Source: Bacteroidota bacterium (GTDB lineage Bacteria; Bacteroidota; Bacteroidia; Bacteroidales; VadinHA17). Taken from it: a stretch of DNA of 43,909 nt. Location: the NCBI GenBank assembly GCA_022711195.1, contig JAKLFN010000001.1, forward strand, positions 1-43,909, read 5' to 3'. Position numbers and translations under genes: made by a program. Positions 31,352 to 39,934 of the stretch are shown here, one piece after another. A model generated the notes under the pieces. The model was given only the letters and a program-made list of their open reading frames with translations, had not been told where the DNA came from and ran no database searches. Positions within the stretch are counted from its first letter, which is position 1. Each line of letters starts with the position of its first letter.

Positions 31352-32119
31352 TTAAAAATTCCAGATTGCTCCGGTAATAATAAAAAATTGTTTTTCTGTG
31401 AAGTTGTATCCTCCTCCGACGTTGACAAATTGCAGAGCATTAAACGTAGCAGCTGCAGCAAGTCCCGCATCGGCTTCAGAAGCATCCAGCATCAAAAGAG
31501 CATTAACTCCAAAATTATTAACAAGGGTGCCGTTCTTCTCTACATAATGCTGATAACCGAGACCAACGCCCGTGGAAGAAAATGTTGAAGAGGTGAACGC
31601 GCCGAGATCCTTATCATAGCTGAACTGCAGTGCCGTCAGCGTAGCCGCCGGGCGGAAAAACCATTCAGCTGACTGATCGCCATCTGCTTTAAGAAGATCC
31701 GTTTTTATCCCTGTTTTTGGTTTAAAGAATCCATCCCAGGGACCTTGTGCTGAAGCTGACAGAGGGATCAGGAACAAAAGCAGAACCATTATCTTTAATC
31801 CGCGAACCGCCTTATATTGTGTCTCGGTCAGAAACTTACCCTTGACAACAGGCAGCTGTTTACGGAAAAACTTCCCTACAAAATTTATAATCAGGGCAAG
31901 GAATGACCCTTCTTTTATCTTTCCGGTCTGAGAGATCCAGAACTCAAAAACAGAATAAAAGATTACTGCCAGGACTGCCCAGTTCGACTTGAGAATATCA
32001 AGTATTGAATCGCCCCCGGTCACAATATTCACAGGAATAGTGTCGGGCTGTGCTGCGATCACGGCGATTGCCGTGACGAAGATCATCATTACAAAAGCAA
32101 GAAATTTTTTCATTTTCAT
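31352..32119 (-). CDS. Membrane protein with internal signal and outer-membrane-barrel-like domain
   Basis: A 255-residue protein in two parts. The first (1 to about 105) has a signal-like N-terminus (MKMKKFLAFVMMIFVTAIAV, IAA) and a membrane helix SNWAVLAVIFYSVFEFWIS. The second starts at Met111 with another signal-like stretch MVLLLFLIPLSASAQGPWDG and continues with amphipathic beta-strands (AATLTALQFSYDKDLGAFTS, GVGLGYQHYVEKNGTLV) ending in a terminal aromatic ITGAIWNF, as in small outer-membrane barrels. It neighbours the lysis genes, so it may be a holin-like or outer-membrane-disrupting factor. A separate internal start at 31789 is possible. Confidence 0.65.
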   Translation of the reverse strand: MKMKKFLAFVMMIFVTAIAVIAAQPDTIPVNIVTGGDSILDILKSNWAVLAVIFYSVFEFWISQTGKIKEGSFLALIINFVGKFFRKQLPVVKGKFLTETQYKAVRGLKIMVLLLFLIPLSASAQGPWDGFFKPKTGIKTDLLKADGDQSAEWFFRPAATLTALQFSYDKDLGAFTSSTFSSTGVGLGYQHYVEKNGTLVNNFGVNALLMLDASEADAGLAAAATFNALQFVNVGGGYNFTEKQFFIITGAIWNF

Positions 32120-32131
32120 TTTTTTTGGTTA

Positions 32132-32965
32132 CTATTCGGTTATGTAAATCACCCAGAAATCAAAAGCGAGCGAGGGATCGAGAACATATTTCCAGGGGAC
32201 CTTACATATTCCACCCTGTCCCCAGGCAGATCCCCAGCTGTTCATCTCGACTGTATAATTTTCATCATAGTCGATAATCATCATCGCATGCCCTCCTATC
32301 TGTCCATCCCAGCATTTGCGGGGATAAGGGACAATCCCGGTTTTTGCAACATCCTCGGTCATAAAAGACTCATAAAGCAGCTTCCCGTAAACGACAGGAT
32401 ATCCTCTCCAAACAGCATCCATGATGGCTTCCCTGGTCTGAGGGAGACGCTCATATTTTATAGCCTGGTGATCAATAGCCTCAAAGAATGAAGCAGCATC
32501 GGGTTCGGTTGCAAACTTGCTGATCACATAAGGCCAGGTTTTTTCATGGCAGACTCCGTATTTTGCAAGTCCTTTTATCACGTCACGGATGGAGGCTCCT
32601 GAATCTTCACTTTTACAATCGTCGGTTCTGGCATTGTAGTAAGCAAAGAGCCGGGAAGCTTCCCAATCAGGCTGGCCGTTTACCTGAAGCACCCTGCGGA
32701 AAGCATACAAAGCGGCATTTGCAGTACAGGATCCCAGGCTGCCCTGATCATACCTGAGAGCAAACTGATGAATGTTCTGCATGTTGGTTGTAGAAGGAGC
32801 GAGCCCGGGCATCCGAATCTTGTACAGAATATCCCTGGTATCAGGCTTATCTCTCTGTAACCCGAAAAACTGAGGCTGAACAGGCTTCTTTCGCAGAATG
32901 TATCTTTTGATAAATTTCCACACTGCCACAAAGTTTATTTTCATTATCCAGGGCAACTCTTTCAT
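32132..32965 (-). CDS. Papain-family (C1A) cysteine protease
   Basis: The chosen ATG at 32965 (277 residues) follows the M15 gene stop by 5 bases. The frame opens at 33019, overlapping that gene. Catalytic residues: oxyanion Gln and nucleophile Cys in YDQGSLGSCTAN (Gln about 74, Cys about 80), His in GGHAMMIIDYDENY (about 226) and Asn in VEMNSWGSAWG (about 242). The order Gln-Cys-His-Asn and spacing are those of papain-like enzymes. It lies between the endolysin and the outer-membrane-like protein, so it may cleave host envelope proteins at lysis or entry. The N-terminus has a basic stretch and a Trp-Val-Phe-rich region but no clear signal peptide. Uncommon in phages. Confidence 0.83.
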   Translation of the reverse strand: MKELPWIMKINFVAVWKFIKRYILRKKPVQPQFFGLQRDKPDTRDILYKIRMPGLAPSTTNMQNIHQFALRYDQGSLGSCTANAALYAFRRVLQVNGQPDWEASRLFAYYNARTDDCKSEDSGASIRDVIKGLAKYGVCHEKTWPYVISKFATEPDAASFFEAIDHQAIKYERLPQTREAIMDAVWRGYPVVYGKLLYESFMTEDVAKTGIVPYPRKCWDGQIGGHAMMIIDYDENYTVEMNSWGSAWGQGGICKVPWKYVLDPSLAFDFWVIYITE

Positions 32966-32969
32966 CGCG

Positions 32970-33392
32970 TTACGGTTTGAAGAAATATACTTTTTGATCT
33001 GTGTTCGTTTCATAAACATCCATATGGACCCAGGTCACACCGCTTTCAATTCTCACAGAATAGGGAAGCAGATGACCATTCTTTGCAATCCACAATCTCA
33101 CTATGTCAGCCTCAATACCCCTCACATTAAAATCAACAGCCTTGCCCAGTACATGAGCGGACATGTACACATCTTCCTTTTCCTTAACCAGGGAACAAAG
33201 GTTGCACCTCAATCCCCTTTGCGTGAGATCTCCAATGTTGACATAAACAGGCTTGTTTAGTCTTTCCCGGATCGTATCAAGGTTGTAGATAAGCCGGGAA
33301 TCAATAAACTGCCAGGACCTCTCTCTAAATTTTTGAAAGACATGAGGACAGACCAGTTCTCTGATGTGGAAATATTTACTCCTTGTAATCAT
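32970..33392 (-). CDS. Endolysin, M15-family peptidase
   Basis: A 140-residue (from the ATG at 33392) zinc peptidase of the M15 type that cleaves peptide cross-links in peptidoglycan. Zinc ligands are visible as His and Asp in SAHVLGKAVDF (about 80 and 87) and His in WVHMDVY (about 123). RGLRCNLCSLVKEKEDVYMS precedes the core, typical of Bacteroidota phage lysins. It has no signal peptide, so it needs a holin to reach the cell wall. The preceding ORF stop and this ATG share a base (TGATG). A GTG one codon earlier is less likely. It begins the lysis block with the two membrane proteins upstream. Confidence 0.85.
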   Translation of the reverse strand: MITRSKYFHIRELVCPHVFQKFRERSWQFIDSRLIYNLDTIRERLNKPVYVNIGDLTQRGLRCNLCSLVKEKEDVYMSAHVLGKAVDFNVRGIEADIVRLWIAKNGHLLPYSVRIESGVTWVHMDVYETNTDQKVYFFKP

Positions 33393-33664
33393 CACTCCTC
33401 ATTTATATGCTGGTCAAGTTTGTTCTCAATACGATTAAGTGACTCGCAGATCATTCTGAACTCTGTCTTATTGACTTTTTCATTCTGGAGTTTTTGAATG
33501 TCATCTTCGTTACGTTTTGCCCTTACCTCGAGATTGGCCTTTGTGGCTGTAAGGATTCCCCAGGTGGTCAGCAACGAAACCAGCACTGTAACAAAAATGG
33601 ATATTACCCATACGGGGATGACAACAGATCCTTCGGCAAGTATTGATATAGTAGTCAGAGTCAT
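33392..33664 (-). CDS. Membrane-anchored coiled-coil protein (holin/spanin candidate)
   Basis: A 90-residue protein with one transmembrane helix near the N-terminus (VVIPVWVISIFVTVLVSLLT) and a charged coiled coil after it (KRNEDDIQKLQNEKVNKTEF, ESLNRIENKLDQHINEE). Shape and place immediately before the endolysin fit a small holin, an accessory to it, or an inner-membrane spanin-like protein. It is translationally coupled to the endolysin (TGATG). The sequence alone does not decide the role. Confidence 0.68.
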   Translation of the reverse strand: MTLTTISILAEGSVVIPVWVISIFVTVLVSLLTTWGILTATKANLEVRAKRNEDDIQKLQNEKVNKTEFRMICESLNRIENKLDQHINEE

Positions 33665-33671
33665 CGCTTAG

Positions 33672-33833
33672 TTATCTTTTGTTTAAGTATTCTTCAATAA
33701 ACTTTTTTTTATTCAGCAATCCGTCTGCATCAGCCTGGCCAACCTCCACCACAAGATCATAAACCTGATCGAGAGTCAGAAAGTAACCCTCTTCGTAACC
33801 AGTGTTGTCCCGTTTCATTCTCGCTTCCTTCAT
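33672..33833 (-). CDS. Small hypothetical protein of the lysis block, 53 residues
   Basis: An ATG at 33833 overlaps the upstream stop as ATGA and opens a 53-codon frame ending at 33672: MKEARMKRDNTGYEEGYFLT, LDQVYDLVVEVGQADADGLL and a basic tail NKKKFIEEYLNKR. It is helical, soluble and tightly packed between two membrane-protein genes. The overlap and operon spacing support a real gene. No homologue is recognised. Confidence 0.68.
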   Translation of the reverse strand: MKEARMKRDNTGYEEGYFLTLDQVYDLVVEVGQADADGLLNKKKFIEEYLNKR

Positions 33834-34228
33834 GCCGACCATCCTAATAACATAGATCCTCCAACCAATATACTTACGGCCTTCATCATCCAGCCAAACG
33901 TGTCGAGCTCTGCCATCACCAGGTCGTATGTCTTTGTGTCACCGTAATACCAGATTGAAATCTTTTTTCCGCAGATGATAGAGGTGAGATTCCAGATACT
34001 ATCATAAAGGGCGAAGCACACAAGGATATATCCAACTATCAGCTGCCAGGTCGGCACATAGTAGATTGTCGGAGAGGTGCAAGTGAAAAACCATATCGCC
34101 CCGATTATAATCCTGATAGCCGGATTAATTATTCTTACGATAGAAGACCATCCGGGCTTGAAAGCGTTTTGAACCGCTTCAAAAACCGGCTGAATGAGGA
34201 TGAATAATATGGTGTAAATCAGTATCAT
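33830..34228 (-). CDS. Polytopic membrane protein of the lysis block (holin candidate)
   Basis: A 132-residue protein with about three to four transmembrane helices: MILIYTILFILIQPVF, IRIIIGAIWFFTCTS, TWQLIVGYILVCFALYDSI and WMMKAVSILVGGSMLLGW. A short soluble loop (CGKKISIWYYGDTKTYDLVM) separates the last two. It sits upstream of the coiled-coil membrane gene and endolysin, as expected for a holin, but has no family motif. Confidence 0.68.
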   Translation of the reverse strand: MILIYTILFILIQPVFEAVQNAFKPGWSSIVRIINPAIRIIIGAIWFFTCTSPTIYYVPTWQLIVGYILVCFALYDSIWNLTSIICGKKISIWYYGDTKTYDLVMAELDTFGWMMKAVSILVGGSMLLGWSA

Positions 34229-34258
34229 TGTTTTTGTGGTGTCGTTATCCGTAAGTCA

Positions 34259-35791
34259 CTAACTTTTCGTTATTACCCTTGAGTTTACATGGCTATCTGC
34301 ATAGCCCTCTTTTATATTGATCCACTTAACCGTTGTCGTTACAGAGATCGTAAACGGCTCAGTATATTTTGTCTTTGTCGCATCAGGGGTTGTACCATCA
34401 GTAGTGTAATAAGTATCGCTGTCATCAATGGCGGTAAACGAAAGTTCGAGCGTTGAAGCAAAAGAATCATCACGGGGCATGAGTTTTGCAGACCAACATT
34501 TATCAATTACTGCTATTCCCGCATCTATCGCAGTTACCGTATTTACGTCAACGTTTTGGAACCATCTGGTTTGTGCATATTTTCCCTGTGTATTTGGGAG
34601 AAAATATATACCTCTGAGTCCCCACCCGGTGATTTGCAGCGGGACTTTAAAACTTTTATTCTTCGCGAAATAAGTTTTAAAATCTAATGTCCATTTGCCG
34701 CTATCCTGTTTATTTACAGCTAATATATGAGTCGGTACTGGTATCAATGTTTTTGCCCTCTCAAATGTTATTGCCCCGGATGAAATTTCGTAATCAATAA
34801 TATTTTTTTTAAACAACAGTACTCTGCAATAATTAACTAAAAACTCAACTTCAAGACCACCGGTATTCGTTACTACGCTAAATGAGTGCAACCATTTCTC
34901 ATCTTCATACTTAGTAGTCTGACAGGCTGTTTTCAGAGCTGCTTCATCATCCGGCAGATCATAAGTAACTCCATCCAAAACCACGATTCCAGTTCCGGTG
35001 ATCTGAAGCAAATTAAACGGCATCTCAACGCTACCTGTTACCCCTGTTGGGATTGTTAGAATAAGATTAGCGTAAACCCCAATATCAGTACCATCTTCAC
35101 ATTTTGGTATATTAGAAGACTTTACGGGGAATACAAAAGAACATCCACCCGGCATTCTCATATATACGTTATCAATCGTGGAAAGATAATCTTCCGACAT
35201 TGCCCCTGGTTGCGAATTAGTAACGTAACTTGTATAGTTGGTTTTTGTATAATGCCATGCCCCTAATTTCTTAAGTGGCTCGCTATATAAGGCCTCATCT
35301 TCTTCCAGGTCAGTAAAATTAGCAGGCTCATATTCCCCTTTATAAAAAGGTATCTTGTTGATATTATCAGCACAGCCGTCATACCCCGGCGAGAAACTAT
35401 TCCAGACATGGCTACCATTTATATCCCCTCCACCTATTGTACCCTGATTATTACCGATGAAGTGGTAGAAAATTGCCCAAATTATATGAGCTATGTCCCC
35501 ACAGATATTGTCACAATAAGAGTTGTGCCATTGCAAAAGATTACAAGCATTTACCGTAGCATGACGAAGATTTTTAATATTATTCTGATGTAAAGAAGCA
35601 AATCTGAAAATTCTCGTTACTTCGTCCTCGGATACATTTAATTTTGCAACAGCAATTATTGCATCAAATAATTCCTTTTGTGTGTAAATTATTGACTTAT
35701 TAAGATTAAGCCTAAAAACGCTATCAGATAAGGTGTTAACTTTTATTACATCGTTGTAAGGATCGAGCAAATATATTACTTTCGTAGCCAT
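34259..35791 (-). CDS. Tail fibre/receptor-binding candidate with a chitobiase-type C-terminal domain
   Basis: A 510-residue protein. The first about 430 residues are a Asn/Thr/Tyr-rich beta structure without a recognised family (GDINGSHVWNSFSPGYDGCA, NIPFYKG-like turns). The last about 70 form a small domain with SDTYYTTDGTTPDATKTKYT, EPFTISVTTTVKWINIKEGY, the pattern of the chitobiase/beta-hexosaminidase C-terminal domain used for glycan or cell-surface binding. The gene is more AT-rich than neighbouring tail genes, a sign of host-range exchange. It overlaps the upstream gene by 1 base. I regard it as a host-recognition protein. Confidence 0.7.
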   Translation of the reverse strand: MATKVIYLLDPYNDVIKVNTLSDSVFRLNLNKSIIYTQKELFDAIIAVAKLNVSEDEVTRIFRFASLHQNNIKNLRHATVNACNLLQWHNSYCDNICGDIAHIIWAIFYHFIGNNQGTIGGGDINGSHVWNSFSPGYDGCADNINKIPFYKGEYEPANFTDLEEDEALYSEPLKKLGAWHYTKTNYTSYVTNSQPGAMSEDYLSTIDNVYMRMPGGCSFVFPVKSSNIPKCEDGTDIGVYANLILTIPTGVTGSVEMPFNLLQITGTGIVVLDGVTYDLPDDEAALKTACQTTKYEDEKWLHSFSVVTNTGGLEVEFLVNYCRVLLFKKNIIDYEISSGAITFERAKTLIPVPTHILAVNKQDSGKWTLDFKTYFAKNKSFKVPLQITGWGLRGIYFLPNTQGKYAQTRWFQNVDVNTVTAIDAGIAVIDKCWSAKLMPRDDSFASTLELSFTAIDDSDTYYTTDGTTPDATKTKYTEPFTISVTTTVKWINIKEGYADSHVNSRVITKS

Positions 35792-37095
35792 CAGATCATA
35801 ATTAAATCATAATCATTGCAATAGAGCAGTACCTTATTAAAGTCAGTACCAATTTTATTTGTCGAATAAGAAAATATCTCGTCGATACTCAAGCATTCTT
35901 CCTCATCAACTGAATTTGGTAATATCTTAGGAAACCACATCCCCCTATAATCAGACTTTAGCCAATCGTTAATCTGCAATCTATTCAACTCTGAGGGATG
36001 CCATCTCTTTGGATTTAACACATCATAATATGTCGTAGCCGCCCTCGCTAAGTCCTCATAAATATCTGTGTTTGATCTGTCCCACAGATCCCCCTGAAAT
36101 TCTATAAGGCTGTCGGCATAATTATGTTTTGTGGCAATCGCCGGGTTATCTGTTATTCGTACAAAACCGGAGAATAAAGGAGCTGCTAAATCAGGTTCTC
36201 CGTTAATATATGGTAAGGAGAAGGGTTTTTCTCCAGATTTTATACAGCGTGTATGTCCTATATCTAAAGTAGTCCTATCGCCTTCTGCTGTATAAAGTAT
36301 CGCAGGATAGTTTAGGTTTGTCACAAAGGGGATGTGGTCATTACCAAGCAGGTCGTACACATAATATTTATTGTTAAAAATATGCTTCGCCTGCCAGGTA
36401 ATAACTCCATCGGTTACGGTTCCGATAAATGATTTATACCAATCGGCTTCGTATGTGGTTGCCAGCGACGGTATTCTGACGTAATATAACTTACTATTAT
36501 CCGGTGTTAACGTGCCTGTAACCGTTTTTGTCGGAGTGGTGTTATTGATGATATTTGTTAATGACGCATCACTCATGTCTGTGTCCCCTGGCAATATCCA
36601 GAACTTGCCGGCGTAAATGATAAATACTTTAATATTAACATTATCCCAGGCGACATCTGTAATATTATCAACCGCCGTTTTTTTGTCGCCCCACAGGAAA
36701 CTATATTTAACGCCACCAGAATAGGCATCTCTTATGCCCAATGCCCCATCTGTACTGCAAAGATTCCCATACGGCCCGGCCTTACCTCTCATTCTTACTA
36801 CCCAGATTGTATTTGCCACAATAGAAATACTGCTCGTTGCACTGGGGTCATTATTACCCGCACTAATTGTGCGTGCGGCAATACAGGGCAGTAATATTGA
36901 TGCATTACTCCCGAAATCATCTACAAGAGATAGTTCACTTCTTGACTTTGTTCTAAAATTAAGGTCAGCTTCGTCAAATAAATGTGACGCCCAGTATGTA
37001 CTCCACGATTCTGCACCCTCCCGGAAGGCACTGCCCAGCATCGGATCAGGAGTAAGCCGGGGCTTACCTATATTTAAAGATACTCGTCCGCGCAT
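35791..37095 (-). CDS. Putative tail protein of the host-recognition segment
   Basis: A 434-residue protein with mixed beta composition. It begins MRGRVSLNIGKPRLTPDPML and includes ANTIWVVRMRGKAGPYGNLC and FWILPGDTDMSDASLTNIIN. The C-terminal 100 residues have DLWDRSNTDIYEDLARAATTYY and RWHPSELNRLQINDWLKSDY. No known family is recognised. Together with the following gene it forms an AT-rich stretch different in composition from the tape-measure region, so it was possibly exchanged as a unit. A fibre, adhesin or baseplate-tip role is inferred. Confidence 0.62.
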   Translation of the reverse strand: MRGRVSLNIGKPRLTPDPMLGSAFREGAESWSTYWASHLFDEADLNFRTKSRSELSLVDDFGSNASILLPCIAARTISAGNNDPSATSSISIVANTIWVVRMRGKAGPYGNLCSTDGALGIRDAYSGGVKYSFLWGDKKTAVDNITDVAWDNVNIKVFIIYAGKFWILPGDTDMSDASLTNIINNTTPTKTVTGTLTPDNSKLYYVRIPSLATTYEADWYKSFIGTVTDGVITWQAKHIFNNKYYVYDLLGNDHIPFVTNLNYPAILYTAEGDRTTLDIGHTRCIKSGEKPFSLPYINGEPDLAAPLFSGFVRITDNPAIATKHNYADSLIEFQGDLWDRSNTDIYEDLARAATTYYDVLNPKRWHPSELNRLQINDWLKSDYRGMWFPKILPNSVDEEECLSIDEIFSYSTNKIGTDFNKVLLYCNDYDLIMI

Positions 37096-37102
37096 AGCTC
37101 TA

Positions 37103-37351
37103 CTATGTGATGTTGTCGTAATTCTTATAAGTCGCGCTGGCAGTAGCCGGAGAGCCAGGAACCTTCAGCCTGAAATCCGTCAGGTTACCGTTGCTGTCTT
37201 TCTTCAGCTTCCAGTAGAATACCACCTTGCCGTCCTTATTGTAGAACTCATGAGTCTCGATCGTACTGGTTCCGCTGGTCTCTGTTTTAACCAGGGAGCT
37301 GCCGCCCTCAAATGGAACCGGGTAATAATTCTTATCCAACACTTTACTCAT
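37103..37351 (-). CDS. Small tail protein, first gene of the distal-tail operon
   Basis: An 82-residue beta-rich protein: LDKNYYPVPFEGGSSLVKTE, TSTIETHEFYNKDGKVVFYW and SNGNLTDFRLKVPGSPATAS. It is preceded by late promoter 37386-37421, 35 bases after the -7 box, and followed after 7 bases by the next tail gene. The size and Gly/Ser/Thr content suit a minor tail part. No family is recognised. Confidence 0.65.
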   Translation of the reverse strand: MSKVLDKNYYPVPFEGGSSLVKTETSGTSTIETHEFYNKDGKVVFYWKLKKDSNGNLTDFRLKVPGSPATASATYKNYDNIT

Positions 37352-37385
37352 AGCTGTCTGATTTTATATTTTACTTTAAGCGATT

Positions 37386-37421
37386 CAAAACTATTAGTAG
37401 TAAGCTTTCAAAAAAAGGACA
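37386..37421 (-). promoter_or_regulatory. Late promoter of the distal-tail and lysis operon
   Basis: Minus strand TGTCCTTTT at 37421, then after 19 bases TAGTTTTG (37393-37386), an exact TAnnTTTG. It lies in the 73-base gap after the tape measure gene and drives 37351 down to 24271. Confidence 0.82.
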
Positions 37422-37424
37422 GGT

Positions 37425-39449
37425 TTAGCGGCTTACAGCATCCTCTATCCCTCCAAGCTTTTCTAGTCCTTTTCTTACCTTATGCACGTCGTTATATCCC
37501 CAGACTGTTTTTACCCCCTCGCTGTCAAGCTTAGCGAGCAGGCGTTCTATTCCAATCATCAGGCTTATGAGCCTGGGATCCTGTGGCTGCAGCACCTGAC
37601 CAGACTGACCGGCTGCAGGTGAAGTTGACGCCGGGACATAACCTCCATCTGCAAACCCTCTGGTCCTCTGCCTCTCATTTTCGAGAGCAGCGATGATTGC
37701 ACCGGTCCTGGGATTCTGTACCATACCAGCGGATGCAACCCATTCCCCACCGTGTACTATCCCTTTCGGCTCATACTTACCCCCGGATCCAGTATAACCA
37801 CCGGTCCAGAGATTTTTCATCACTACAGCCCTGGCTGCACCCAAGGCTGTTTCAATTGCCAGGGTAATTGCCGCGGCCCGTATGGTACCAGCAATAGGCC
37901 CGTATGCCACAATGTTTTTTATTATGGCTTCTGCCTCATAAACTTTTGCCTTCTTTGCCAGCTCGTCGATCAGAAAGAGCAGCATCTGTTTTGCCGCTGC
38001 TTTTAGCAGGTTATCTCCTTCTGCAATTGCCTTTCCAAGCTCAGCACCAACGGCCTCGGCATAATTCATGTAGTACATGAGCATTTCGTCGAGCGACTCT
38101 TTTTCATTTGCCCTTCGTTCCTCCCATTCCTTCCGTGCTGCCTCAGTACCTTCATCGAGGCTTTTCAGATAAGCCTCCTGGCGCTTTTCTTCGTCCTTAA
38201 CCTTTTTGTCATTATCCTTTTCTTCCTGCTCCTTCGCTTTCCTGCGAAGCTCCTCTTCCTCCAGGCGCATGAATTCCTCCGGATTATAGGCAGCACCCGG
38301 TTCCCTGGCTTCTGCTTCATTCAGTCCGTATTTTTCATAATATGCCTGGATCTGTTCTACAGATTTTTTCGCCTGTTCGGCTTCAGAAGCACGGGCGGAA
38401 TTAAGCCGTGTTATCTGGCGAAGAATATCTTCTGTAGCAGATCTGCGAGCATCGGCAACGTCAACTTCATACTGTACCAGCTTTTCGCGCTGGTCTTCGA
38501 CAATATTACTCCAACCAACATATACCCGCGAAGCGTATTCCCCCACCATGCCCATATTCTCAATTTCCTGGGCTACCTTTTTTATCTCGTCCTGGCTGGC
38601 GGATATTACCGTACCATAAGGAGTAACAGTGCCGGCCTGCATAAGCTTCAACTTATTCTGCAACTCAGTATATTTCTGACCGGTCTCCAGGAGTTTCATG
38701 TAAGCTTCATCCTGGTCGAGGAGTCCCCGTATCTCTTCGTCGGTAAGCTTGCTCCTCTGGCGGGCATTTGACATTTCATTCTCAAGGTTCTTCTTTGCCT
38801 GGGTAACCCTCTTTTCTGCCAGCTGGGCCTGCAGCCTTTCGGTTTCCTCCCCAGCTGCGATCTGTTCCTCCCGGCTTTTGGTAGCATCCATCATGATGAT
38901 CTTCAATTCGAGGATCCTGTCTGCGATCTTACTTTCCTCGAGGGTTAGAGCCCGTGCACTGTCACCGATAGCATCAAGAGTTTCGGCATAACGCTTCCCT
39001 TCACTGTAAGCATCAGCCAGGTTCTTGAAAAAGTTGGTCAGATCGCCTGTAGCAATCGCCTGTTTGACAGACATAAGGCCTTCCTTCATCCCGCCCAGGG
39101 TAGCGTTAAACTTGTCGGAGAGGTTGTCGGTCGCCTCGATAATACCCCGGAGGGATTCGAAACCGGCGACAGCTCCGGCAATTACCCCTGTTATCATGCC
39201 GAAGGATCCCTTTATCTTATCCAGGAGGCCGGGCGTTTTACGGATACTGGCGTTATGTTCATCAACAATGCCCTTCAGCTTCTTGATCTCGTTGCCTTTG
39301 TCAAGCCACTCCTGAGTTCCAACCTCCATCCTCTTCCACTCTTTCCTCATTTTATAGAGTTCCTTTTCCATGGATGCAAGATCATTCTTGACCTCCTTCC
39401 CGTTGATCCAGATGTTAATATGCCTGTCGTATTTCTTATCGTTCGCCAT
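37425..39449 (-). CDS. Tail tape measure protein
   Basis: A 674-residue protein, long, helical and rich in Ala/Glu/Lys/Arg, with coiled coils through 130-480 (ILELKIIMMDATKSREEQIA; EELRRKAKEQEEKDNDKKVK) and hydrophobic Gly/Ala stretches (GMITGVIAGAVAGFESLRGI; YGPIAGTIRAAAITLAIETA). The final part has GYTGSGGKYEPKGIVHGGEW. These are hallmarks of a tape measure, whose length sets tail length. 674 residues implies a short to medium flexible tail, roughly 100 nm by the usual rise per residue. It starts where the preceding tail gene ends and is the last gene of the portal operon. Confidence 0.88.
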   Translation of the reverse strand: MANDKKYDRHINIWINGKEVKNDLASMEKELYKMRKEWKRMEVGTQEWLDKGNEIKKLKGIVDEHNASIRKTPGLLDKIKGSFGMITGVIAGAVAGFESLRGIIEATDNLSDKFNATLGGMKEGLMSVKQAIATGDLTNFFKNLADAYSEGKRYAETLDAIGDSARALTLEESKIADRILELKIIMMDATKSREEQIAAGEETERLQAQLAEKRVTQAKKNLENEMSNARQRSKLTDEEIRGLLDQDEAYMKLLETGQKYTELQNKLKLMQAGTVTPYGTVISASQDEIKKVAQEIENMGMVGEYASRVYVGWSNIVEDQREKLVQYEVDVADARRSATEDILRQITRLNSARASEAEQAKKSVEQIQAYYEKYGLNEAEAREPGAAYNPEEFMRLEEEELRRKAKEQEEKDNDKKVKDEEKRQEAYLKSLDEGTEAARKEWEERRANEKESLDEMLMYYMNYAEAVGAELGKAIAEGDNLLKAAAKQMLLFLIDELAKKAKVYEAEAIIKNIVAYGPIAGTIRAAAITLAIETALGAARAVVMKNLWTGGYTGSGGKYEPKGIVHGGEWVASAGMVQNPRTGAIIAALENERQRTRGFADGGYVPASTSPAAGQSGQVLQPQDPRLISLMIGIERLLAKLDSEGVKTVWGYNDVHKVRKGLEKLGGIEDAVSR

Positions 39450-39934
39450 TATTTTATCAATATTTTCGTGGCATTAACAGCGACGTCCGCGCGCATCTCT
39501 GCAACCATATCTGCAAGACGATCAATATTATCGTTGATTACCGGGTTAAACCACTCAACAGGCTTCCTTTGCATAGCTGCAGCCCGGAGCACCTTCGGCT
39601 CAAAGGATCTGTTTTTCTGCCTGGCATATTCCTTCCAGTATGCCGTGCTTGCTGATCCGCTTACCCGGATAACCTTTCCTCCACTCATTGCATAGCCTCT
39701 TCCGACTCCTTTATGAAAGAATACTCCATGCCTGACGAATCGAAAAGCCAGCCTGTCGACCTCTCCGTAGAACTTATAGGCTTTTGCCCTGAGGGACTTT
39801 AAAAGATCTCCCTTCCCTTTCTTTGTGAGCATCCGGATTGAGGCACGTATCTTAAGGCCGGTCTGAGTACCCCAGCTTGTTACTCGCTTATTATACTCCT
39901 CGAGACTGATATTTTTAGGATCTACGTCAGCCAT
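39449..39934 (-). CDS. Head-tail joining/tail completion protein candidate
   Basis: A 161-residue basic protein: ISLEEYNKRVTSWGTQTGLK, RMLTKKGKGDLLKSLRAKAY, RLAFRFVRHGVFFHKGVGRG, VEWFNPVINDNIDRLADMVA. The basic N-terminus, FxRHGVFxHxGVGRG segment and the WFNP motif match the tail-completion or HK97 gp10-like proteins of Bacteroidota phages. It overlaps the upstream gene by 13 bases and abuts the tape measure gene. Assigned by order and motif resemblance. Confidence 0.66.
   Translation of the reverse strand: MADVDPKNISLEEYNKRVTSWGTQTGLKIRASIRMLTKKGKGDLLKSLRAKAYKFYGEVDRLAFRFVRHGVFFHKGVGRGYAMSGGKVIRVSGSASTAYWKEYARQKNRSFEPKVLRAAAMQRKPVEWFNPVINDNIDRLADMVAEMRADVAVNATKILIK

Noticed and set aside
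36734..37534. Plus-strand frame of 266 codons opposite tail genes.
   Set aside because: It crosses two minus-strand genes and the late promoter; composition is Leu/Ser/Arg-rich as expected for an antisense shadow.
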